Positions 7,770 to 14,168 of a stretch of 64,000 bases of DNA are shown here, one piece after another. Numbering within the stretch: the stretch's first letter is position 1; each line of letters begins with the position of its first letter. The translations under genes and the position numbers were made by a program. The notes beneath the pieces were generated by a model. That model saw only the letters and a list, made by a program, of their open reading frames with translations, was not told where the DNA came from and did not search any database. Source of the DNA: a bacterium (GTDB lineage Bacteria; Krumholzibacteriota; Krumholzibacteriia; LZORAL124-64-63); assembly GCA_016712675.1 (NCBI GenBank), contig JADJQR010000001.1, forward strand, positions 1-64,000, written 5' to 3'.

Positions 7770-8936
7770 TCAGGAGGCCGGCCCGCGTCCGCTCGGGCCT
7801 TGCCGCTCGGCCGCGCGCCGGCCCTCCTGAACCGCCGCTTCGAGCTCCTTCGCACTCGGCAACAACACCTCGTACCGCGCCGCGACGATCCGCTTTTCGC
7901 CTTCGGGCAGCGTCATGCGCACCACCGCGTCGTTCCGGCGCGAACACAGCGCGATGCCGACGGTCGGTTCCTCGTGGGCTTCGCGCTGGGTGCGGTCGTA
8001 CCAATTCACGTACATCTGCAACTGGCCAAGGTCGCGGTGCGTGAGCTTGCCGAGCTTCAGGTCGATCAACACGAAGCAGCGCAACAGTCGGTTGTAGAAC
8101 ACGAGATCGACGAAGAAGTGGTCGCCGTCGAGCGTGATGCGCTTCTGCCGCGCGACGAAGCTGAACCCCTTGCCGAGTTCGAGCATGAACTCCTGCAGAT
8201 GGTCGATGATGGCCTGTTCGAGGTCGCGCTCGCGCCAGTGAGGGCGGTCGGGCAGGCCGAGGAATTCGAGGACGAGCGGATCCTTCACGACGTCCTGCGG
8301 GGTGATGACTTCCTGGCCTTGGTGGGCGAGTGCGAGGACGTCGTCCTTGTCACGGCTGGCGGCCAGTCGTTCGTACAGATGGGAGGCGATCTGGCGTTCG
8401 AGTTCGCGGCAGGACCAGCCTTCGCGGGCGGCTTCGGTTTCGTAGAAGGAGCGGGTCGAGGGGTCGGCGATGGAGATCAATAGGCGATAGTGAGTCCAAC
8501 TGAGTGCGAAGGGCAATTCCCGCTCCACGGGCGGCGCCAATTCCGCCCGCAGTGCGGGCGGAATTAGTTGAACATCGTTATCAGCGGAGGCATCTCGGGG
8601 ATCGATGACTGTTGCACGGTCCGCGAACGCGAGGTAGAACTGGCGCATTCGCTCCAGGTTGCGAATGCTGAAGCCCGTTCCGAACCGTTCGGTCATGTGC
8701 CGGGAAAGCCGTTCGATCAACTGAGCACCGTAATCCGCCCGCGGCTCGCCAGCCTGTTCAATCTCGACGATTTCCCTCCCTGTTTCCCAGTAGGCCCGGA
8801 CCATCGCCGAGTTCACCGCCCGAGCCATGCGTCCGCGGGCTCCGTTGATGATCTCGGCAACACGCTTGAACAGGGCGTCCGCAGCGACACCCACGGCATC
8901 GCCTGTCGTCTTCGGGAGACGGTTGATCTCGCGCAT
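7770..8936 (-). CDS. DUF1016/YhcG PDDEXK nuclease-like protein, copy 2 (intact)
   Basis: 388 residues from the ATG at 8936, which is preceded by GAGAGG; the open frame extends further but upstream codons look non-coding. The N-terminal DUF1016 helical domain (DALFKRVAEIINGARGRM, NSAMVRAYWETGREIVEIEQ) is followed by a PDDEXK domain with FVDLVFYNR and IDLKLGK. The family is a predicted DNA nuclease of uncertain role. It stands divergent from a FlgD-domain gene, as copy 1 did before interruption. The N-terminal half is clearly diverged from copy 1, while the half after SFYETEAAREGW is nearly identical, an abrupt change that suggests gene conversion or domain shuffling. Confidence 0.88.
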   Translation of the reverse strand: MREINRLPKTTGDAVGVAADALFKRVAEIINGARGRMARAVNSAMVRAYWETGREIVEIEQAGEPRADYGAQLIERLSRHMTERFGTGFSIRNLERMRQFYLAFADRATVIDPRDASADNDVQLIPPALRAELAPPVERELPFALSWTHYRLLISIADPSTRSFYETEAAREGWSCRELERQIASHLYERLAASRDKDDVLALAHQGQEVITPQDVVKDPLVLEFLGLPDRPHWRERDLEQAIIDHLQEFMLELGKGFSFVARQKRITLDGDHFFVDLVFYNRLLRCFVLIDLKLGKLTHRDLGQLQMYVNWYDRTQREAHEEPTVGIALCSRRNDAVVRMTLPEGEKRIVAARYEVLLPSAKELEAAVQEGRRAAERQGPSGRGPAS

Positions 8937-9318
8937 GGAAAGCCTCTCGGGTGGTTGCGAAGTTGTTTTGCCGAGCCACGATGGCCGATCTCCACCCGCC
9001 GCGGCCTGGACCCCTGATGGGTGCGCTCTGGAAGGAGCGTGCCGAATGGAGCCCAGACCGGCAGCCCCATCGAGACCAGCTGCGAACGGAACTGACTCAG
9101 GCCGGCAACCGCCCCTCGCTGGGTGCCGCCTTCGTGATCGCTTCCGACATGGCCCGGTGACGGTCCGGCTGCCCGCCCATGCACCTGCCGGCCATCGAGC
9201 AAGAACTAACACCATACTTGCGTGGCGCGTTGATATACTGGCCTCAAAACAACCCTACGGGACGGGCACCACCCTGCCGCGATCCCACACCTGGACCCCA
9301 CCCGAACAGGAGCCCTCC
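8937..9318. promoter_or_regulatory. Divergent intergenic region between DUF1016 copy 2 and the FlgD-domain gene
   Basis: 382 bases with no gene that I can support. The last ~150 bases (from about 9163) match the region before the first FlgD-domain gene (from about 3316). This includes a run of relatively A/T-rich sequence (ATCGAGCAAGAACTAACACC, then TTGATATACTGG), the best candidate for a promoter. No -35/-10 pair has convincing spacing. Confidence 0.4.
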
Positions 9319-9744
9319 ATGCGACGTTCGACCACGCTCCTCCTGGCCGCCGCTGCCCTGCTGCTGGCCTGCGCCACAGCCCAGGCGCGCATCAGCCACG
9401 GCTATTCCGGCCTCCTGACCATCGACACCGTCACTGCGGTGAACGATGACGCGAGCAGCCTGCCGCAGGCCACGGCCCTGGCCACGATCTACCCGAACCC
9501 GTTCAACCCGCGCACGGTGATCGCGTTCGAGCTGGCCGAGACCGGCCCGTTCGAGCTGGCGATCTACGACCTGGGCGGCCGCTTGGTGCGGGTGCTGGAA
9601 GCGGGGACGCAGGCGGCCGGTCGCCACGAAGCAACCTGGGACGGCCAGGACCACGCCGGCCGCGCGGTGCCGACGGGCACGTACTTCTGCCGGCTGAGCA
9701 CGGCGCAGGGATCCCAAACCATGAAGCTGACGCTGGCCCGCTAG
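9319..9744 (+). CDS. Small secreted FlgD-domain protein, copy 2
   Basis: 141 residues, close paralogue of 3475-3900: signal peptide to about residue 23, YPNPFNP, IYDLGGRLVRVL, then a C-terminal KLTLAR. Differences are mostly in the signal peptide and linker. The last ~140 bases and the 31-base gap to the following FGE gene are the same as in copy 1. The ATG follows AACAGGAGCC. It is probably co-transcribed with FGE gene C. Confidence 0.85.
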   Translation: MRRSTTLLLAAAALLLACATAQARISHGYSGLLTIDTVTAVNDDASSLPQATALATIYPNPFNPRTVIAFELAETGPFELAIYDLGGRLVRVLEAGTQAAGRHEATWDGQDHAGRAVPTGTYFCRLSTAQGSQTMKLTLAR

Positions 9745-9775
9745 AGCCGGTCTCGCATCTATCGGAGGACGAAAC

Positions 9776-11029
9776 ATGAAGACCACCTGGATACCGCGCG
9801 CCGGCGTGATCATGACGGTGCTGCTTCTGGGCTCCACACTGGCCCAGGCCCAGGGCACGCAGCTGCTCGTGTCGAATGTGCAGGCGCAGCAGCGGCCGTT
9901 CACCGCGACCTGGGATGTTACTTACGACCTCGAGACCGTCGGCGACATGGCGGTGACGGTGAGTTTGTACCTGTCGACGGACTCGGGTGCGAGCTACCCG
10001 AACCTCTGCGGGACCGTGAGCGGCGATGTCGGCGCCGGCGTGTTGCCGGGCATCGGCAAGAGCATCGTCTGGGATGCGGGCGCGGATTTCCCGGGCCTGA
10101 GCAGCGCGACGTGCCGGCTGCGGGTGACGGCGGATGACGGGCAGAGTGAGGTTCCGGCGGGCTTCGTCGCGATCACGCCGGGGACGTTCATGATGGGGAG
10201 CCCGACGACGGAGCCGGGGCGGGCCGGCGGCGAGACCCAGCATCAGGTTACGTTGACCCATGGCTTCTATATGCAGGCTACTGAGGTAACGAACCAGCAG
10301 TATCGGGACCTGGTGCAGTGGGCGTACGACAATGGTTACGTGACGGCCACGAGTGCGAGTGTGCGCGATGCTCTGGACGGCTCAACGCAGGAATTGCTGG
10401 ACCTGGACGGATACCGGGAGATCTCGTTCAGCGGGGGTACGTTCACCGTGGATGCGGGGAAGGCGAACCACCCCGTGCTGCAGGTGACCTGGTACGGCTC
10501 GGTGGCGTATTGCGACTGGCTGAGTCTGCAGCAGGGCCTGCCGCGGGCGTACAGCCACAGTACGTGGCAGTGCAACGCGGGCAATCCGTACACGGCACCG
10601 GGTTACCGTCTGCCGACGGAGGCGGAGTGGGAGTACGCGTGCCGGGCCGGGACGCAGACGCCGTTCAACACGGGGTCCTGCCTGGATGCGGGCACCGAGG
10701 CGAACTACTACGGCAGCTATCCCTACACCGGGTGCCCAGCCGGGCCGTACGTCGGCTGGACTGTGCCTGTGGGCAGCTACCCGGCCAACGCTTTCGGTCT
10801 GTACGACATGCACGGCAATCTGTGGGAGTGGTGCAACGACGGGTACGGCACATATGGTGGTACGGTGACGGATCCTGTGGGCGCGGGGGCGGGTAACGCC
10901 CGGGTGTTCCGCGGTGGCAGCTGGGGCAGCGTCGCGCAGGACTGCCGCTCAGCCTACCGGAACGCCTGCGACCCGTACTACTACTCGCCCTTCGGCGTCG
11001 GGTTCCGTCCAGTGAGGTCGGCTTTCTGA
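9776..11029 (+). CDS. Secreted FGE/SUMF1-fold protein C with a variable C-terminus (putative DGR target)
   Basis: 417 residues, nearly identical to protein A over the signal peptide and first ~130 residues, including the LLVSNVQAQQRP beta domain. The SUMF1 fold follows with PGTFMMGSP, RLPTEAEWEYACRAGT, GLYDMHGNLWEWCNDGYG and RVFRGGSW. Changes relative to A are few through most of the gene and then dense in the last ~40 codons. One extra codon lies in the variable tail (YYYSPFGVGFR). As in A, the catalytic Cys pair of true FGEs is not retained. It follows the FlgD-domain gene by 31 bases. Confidence 0.87.
   Translation: MKTTWIPRAGVIMTVLLLGSTLAQAQGTQLLVSNVQAQQRPFTATWDVTYDLETVGDMAVTVSLYLSTDSGASYPNLCGTVSGDVGAGVLPGIGKSIVWDAGADFPGLSSATCRLRVTADDGQSEVPAGFVAITPGTFMMGSPTTEPGRAGGETQHQVTLTHGFYMQATEVTNQQYRDLVQWAYDNGYVTATSASVRDALDGSTQELLDLDGYREISFSGGTFTVDAGKANHPVLQVTWYGSVAYCDWLSLQQGLPRAYSHSTWQCNAGNPYTAPGYRLPTEAEWEYACRAGTQTPFNTGSCLDAGTEANYYGSYPYTGCPAGPYVGWTVPVGSYPANAFGLYDMHGNLWEWCNDGYGTYGGTVTDPVGAGAGNARVFRGGSWGSVAQDCRSAYRNACDPYYYSPFGVGFRPVRSAF
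10895..11008 (+). other. Putative DGR variable region, copy C
   Basis: All fifteen aligned variable codons end in C: aac, gcc, ttc, agc, ggc, agc, gtc, gac, tac, aac, gcc, tgc, gac, tac, tac. The fixed codons are identical to the other copies. One codon longer than copies A, B and D near its 3' end. Confidence 0.82.
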
Positions 11030-11177
11030 TGGCGCGCAGCGCCATGCCAGCGCTTAGCGCTTGGACCCTTGGCCCTTGGCTTTGAGCGAGGCCGGGCAGC
11101 GGTCCGGCGGAGGTGGCGGCGAAGCCGTCCGCCCCGCAGGACCGCAGCCCGGCCGAGCGGTCCGGATGGATTGGTTC
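11030..11177. repeat. Intergenic repeat R3, opening with a hairpin at the stop codon
   Basis: TGGCGC-GCA-GCGCCA at 11030-11044 begins at the first base after the TGA. The rest matches R1, R2 and R4, then diverges at about 11177, where a FlgD-domain remnant begins. Confidence 0.78.
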
Positions 11178-11182
11178 CTGCC

Positions 11183-11280
11183 AACGGGTGGCCGTCTGGT
11201 GCGGGTGCTGGAATCACACACGCGAGCGGCCGGTCGCCACGAATCAACGTGGGACGGCCAGGACCACGCTGGCCGCGCAC
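11183..11280 (+). pseudogene. FlgD-domain remnant fused upstream of FGE gene D
   Basis: Encodes GGRLVRVLESHTRAAGRHES then TWDGQDHAGRA, the middle of the FlgD-like domain, with no start, no PNPFNP and no tail. It is open in frame into FGE gene D, so the two could be read as one polypeptide only if an upstream start existed; none with a ribosome site is seen. Confidence 0.7.
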
Positions 11281-11297
11281 CTATCGGAGGAGGCAAC

Positions 11298-12557
11298 ATG
11301 AAGACCATCTGGATGCCGCGTGTCGGCGTGATCATGACGGTGCTGCTTCTGGGCTCCACACTGGCCCAGGCCCAGGGCACGCAGCTGCTGGTTTCGAATG
11401 TGCAGGCGCAGCAGCGGCCGTTCACCGCGACCTGGGATGTGACGTACGACCTCGAGACTGTCGGCGACATCGCGGTGACGGTGAGCTTGTACCTGTCGAC
11501 GGACTCGGGCGTGAGCTACCCGAACCTCTGCTCAGCGGTGAGTGGCGATGTCGGCGCTGGCGTCTTGCCGGGTATCGGCAAGAGCATCGTCTGGGATGCG
11601 GGCGCGGACTTCCCCGGCCTGAGCAGCGCGACGTGCCGGCTGCGGGTGACGGCGGATGATGGGCAGAGTGAGGTTCCGGCGGGCTTCGTCGCGATCGGGC
11701 CGGGGACGTCCATGATGGGGAGCCCGACAACCGAGCCGCTGCGGTACTCCGACGAGACCCAACATCAGGTGACGTTGACGCGTGGGTTCTCCATGCAGGC
11801 GACCGAGGTGACGAACCGGCAGTATCGGGACCTGGTGCAGTGGGCGTACGACAACGGCTACGTGACGGCGACGAGTGCGAGTGTGCGCGATGCTCTGGAC
11901 GTCTCGACGCAGGAGCTTCTCGATCTGGACGATGTCGATTGCGAGATTTCGTTCAGCGGGGGCACGTTCACCGTGGATGCGGGAAAGGCAAACCACCCCG
12001 TGCTGGAGTTGACCTGGTACGGCTCGGTGGCGTATTGCGACTGGCTCAGCTTGCAGCAGGGTCTTCCGAGGGCGTACAACCACAGCACGTGGCAGTGCAA
12101 CGCGGGCAATCCGTACACGGCACCGGGTTACCGCCTGCCGACGGAGGCGGAGTGGGAGTACGCGTGCCGGGCCGGGACGCAGACGCCGTTCAATACGGGG
12201 TCCTGCCTGGATGCGGGCACCGAAGCGAACTACTACGGCAGCTATCCCTACACCGGATGCCCAGCCGGGCCGTACGTCGGCTGGACGGTGCCAGTGGGAA
12301 GTTACCCGGCAAACGACTTCGGCCTGTACGACATGCACGGCAATCTGTGGGAGTGGTGCAACGACTGGTACGGCACATTCACATATGGTGGGACTGTGAC
12401 GGATCCTGTGGGCGCGGGGGCGGGTCTCAACCGGGTGTTCCGCGGTGGCGGCTGGAGCAGCCACGCGCAGGGCTGCCGCTCAGCCTTCCGGAACGGCGAC
12501 TACCCGTACTACTCGAGCTACTTCATCGGGTTCCGTCCTGTGAGGTCGGCTTTCTGA
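11298..12557 (+). CDS. Secreted FGE/SUMF1-fold protein D with a variable C-terminus (putative DGR target)
   Basis: 419 residues from the ATG at 11298, which follows ATCGGAGGAGGC. It has the same architecture as A and C: signal peptide, LLVSNVQAQQRP beta domain, then a SUMF1 fold with RLPTEAEWEYACRAGT, GLYDMHGNLWEWCNDWYG and RVFRGGGW. A two-codon insertion (FT) sits in the loop after DWYG. The C-terminal variable region is 12426-12536. The upstream FlgD-domain gene has decayed to a fragment, so gene D depends on its own or a more distant promoter. Confidence 0.87.
   Translation: MKTIWMPRVGVIMTVLLLGSTLAQAQGTQLLVSNVQAQQRPFTATWDVTYDLETVGDIAVTVSLYLSTDSGVSYPNLCSAVSGDVGAGVLPGIGKSIVWDAGADFPGLSSATCRLRVTADDGQSEVPAGFVAIGPGTSMMGSPTTEPLRYSDETQHQVTLTRGFSMQATEVTNRQYRDLVQWAYDNGYVTATSASVRDALDVSTQELLDLDDVDCEISFSGGTFTVDAGKANHPVLELTWYGSVAYCDWLSLQQGLPRAYNHSTWQCNAGNPYTAPGYRLPTEAEWEYACRAGTQTPFNTGSCLDAGTEANYYGSYPYTGCPAGPYVGWTVPVGSYPANDFGLYDMHGNLWEWCNDWYGTFTYGGTVTDPVGAGAGLNRVFRGGGWSSHAQGCRSAFRNGDYPYYSSYFIGFRPVRSAF
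12426..12536 (+). other. Putative DGR variable region, copy D
   Basis: Variable codons ctc, aac, ttc, ggc, agc, agc, cac, ggc, ttc, aac, ggc, gac, tac, tac, tac, then agc, tac, ttc, atc: all NNC. The framework codons are shared with the other three copies. Confidence 0.82.
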
Positions 12558-12785
12558 TGGCGCGCAGCGCCATGCCAGCGCTTGGCGCTTGGACCCTTGG
12601 CCCTTGGCTTCGAGCGAGGCCAGGCAGCGGTCCGGCGGAGGTGGCGGCGCAGCCGTCCGCCCCGCAGGATCGCAGCCCGGCCGAGCGGTCCGGATGGATC
12701 GGTTCATGAAGCTGACGGTGATCCCCGCGGAGCGCGCATGCGCCACAGACGCCAACACGGCTACCAGACAGCCACCTACTTAGAC
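12558..12785. repeat. Intergenic repeat R4 with hairpins, extended to the HNH gene
   Basis: TGGCGC-GCA-GCGCCA at 12558-12572 follows the TGA directly; AGCGC-TTG-GCGCT follows. The core ends near 12708, and the further ~75 bp to the HNH stop are shared with R2 only. Confidence 0.78.
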
Positions 12786-13859
12786 TCAGCCCGCTTCGGC
12801 TTGCGCCGGCGCAACTGCCCCACCCCGCTCATGCACGAATCCATGACACCGGCTGCATAGCGTGATCAGATTCTCCGCCCGGTTGGTTCCCCCCTGCCCG
12901 CGCGGCCTCACGTGATGGACCTCGAGAAAGTGCGTCGAGCCACATCCCGGCGTCGCGCAACGATGCCGATCCCGCGCCAGCACCGCCGCGCGCACAGACG
13001 GCGGGATGGTCGCGCGGTTCGCTTGGCCCGGCCGCCGCACGCGCGCGTCGCAGGCCAGCGCAGCCAGTTGCGCCGGCGCAACCCGCTTCTCGCCGCGGCT
13101 GGTCGTGACCGCGGCGCGTTCGCAATCGGGACACTGCTGAACGATGATCTGCGCGGTGGGGCCGGCCGCAGGCCGCATTTCGCCACCGCCCGCCGCCACC
13201 AGGGATTCAAGCGCCGCCAGCACCAGGTCCAACCGATCGCCGCCCGCGGGCGCCAGGCCCAGCTTGTGCGCCTTCGCCACCAGCGCCTCGTACCGCGCCA
13301 GCCGGACGCTGTCGGCCCGCAGACTGATCGTGGTCGGCGCTTCGGCAAGCAAGGGCGTGACAGTCTCGACGTCCGTCGGCTCCCCGGCCGCCGCGAACGC
13401 GAGTTGCGCCGGCGCAACGGCCCGCCGCTTCGTCGCCCGTTGCACCTGACGAACGTGCCGCACCTGCCGTTCCAGTTCCCGCCGCCCGGTCGTCACCGCC
13501 TTCTCGACCCACGCGGCCTGCGTCGCCTCGGTCGCCACGCGCGCCACCTGCTGCGCCTTGGTCCAGCCGACCTGGCCCGTCGCGACGGCTTCGCGCAGGA
13601 CCGGCAAGCGCTCGAGGTCATCGGCCAGCCGCTTGAACTGGTGGTAGCGGTTGTCGCTGAAGCCCAGATCCTGGGTGGCGTAGAGCTGCAGGCTGGCGTG
13701 GCCGAGCTGGCGGTACAGCCCGCGGCGCGCCACCTCGGCGAACCACAGCGCCGCGCATTCGCGGGCCTGGTCGCAGGCGGCCAGGGCCTGGCGCAACGAG
13801 GCGTCGACCCGCGCGGCGGGCAGGCCGGGGGCGAATTCGGGAAGGGTCAGGGTGGGCAT
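12786..13859 (-). CDS. HNH endonuclease (DUF222-like N-terminus)
   Basis: 357 residues from the ATG at 13859. A long helical N-terminal part (QALAACDQARECAALWFAEV, YHQFKRLADDLERLP) resembles the region that precedes HNH domains in multi-copy bacterial HNH proteins. The C-terminal nuclease has paired zinc cysteines and the active site: CATPGC, LEVHHVRPRGQGGTN, LITLCSRCHGFVHERG. A putative zinc pair QQCPDCE lies in the middle. The motif VAPAQ occurs three times, each encoded by the same palindrome. Homing or mobile behaviour is possible, as the gene has a broken copy at 7186-7656 in the duplicated unit. Upstream, 13860-13975 is noticeably A/T-rich and probably holds its promoter. Confidence 0.85.
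   Translation of the reverse strand: MPTLTLPEFAPGLPAARVDASLRQALAACDQARECAALWFAEVARRGLYRQLGHASLQLYATQDLGFSDNRYHQFKRLADDLERLPVLREAVATGQVGWTKAQQVARVATEATQAAWVEKAVTTGRRELERQVRHVRQVQRATKRRAVAPAQLAFAAAGEPTDVETVTPLLAEAPTTISLRADSVRLARYEALVAKAHKLGLAPAGGDRLDLVLAALESLVAAGGGEMRPAAGPTAQIIVQQCPDCERAAVTTSRGEKRVAPAQLAALACDARVRRPGQANRATIPPSVRAAVLARDRHRCATPGCGSTHFLEVHHVRPRGQGGTNRAENLITLCSRCHGFVHERGGAVAPAQAEAG
12801..13418. repeat. Palindrome GTTGCGCCGGCGCAAC, three copies inside the HNH gene
   Basis: At 12801-12814 (14-bp core), 13067-13082 and 13403-13418. All three encode VAPAQ, and two are identical over 16 bases. A perfect 16-base palindrome three times in one gene is unexpected even at high GC. Confidence 0.78.
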
Positions 13860-14168
13860 GGGGGCTCGCTTTCCGTGGGAGGAAGGGCCGCTGTTTTGAT
13901 GGCGAAAAGATAGCGAACAAATGGCGCAACAGCAAGCGAAATATGTTGGTTGATGTTTGGCATACTGTATACCCGCCACCGTGCGGCCGGAGCCCCTGTC
14001 CTGCGGCGGCCTTACGCGCCAACCCCGCCCGCCCGGCGGCCCCCAGCCGCACCCCCCGATTCCCGCCCAGCGGCTCCACAAGAAACTGCGAGCCCGCGCC
14101 GTTGCCGACGCGGGCCCGCGACCCCAGGGAGACGACCGCCGGGGCCTTTCCGTTCTCGGCCGGGCGCC
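13860..14168. other. Intergenic region between the HNH and protease genes
   Basis: 309 bases without a supported gene. 13890-13970 is A/T-rich (GATGGCGAAAAGATAGCGAA, GTTTGGCATACTGTATACCC) and likely contains the HNH promoter on the minus strand. The rest is very GC-rich and contains the hairpin at 14092-14115. Confidence 0.5.
14092..14115 (-). terminator. Probable terminator of the DegP gene
   Basis: GCCCGCG (14092-14098) pairs perfectly with CGCGGGC (14109-14115). On the minus strand the stem is followed by TCGCAGTTTCTTG, a weak T tract. It lies 54 bases beyond the protease stop codon. Confidence 0.5.

Noticed and set aside
3932-12557. FGE/SUMF1 proteins as sulfatase-activating enzymes
   Set aside because: No sulfatase gene is present, the catalytic Cys pair region is replaced by variable residues, and the proteins are exported; a diversified binding role fits better.
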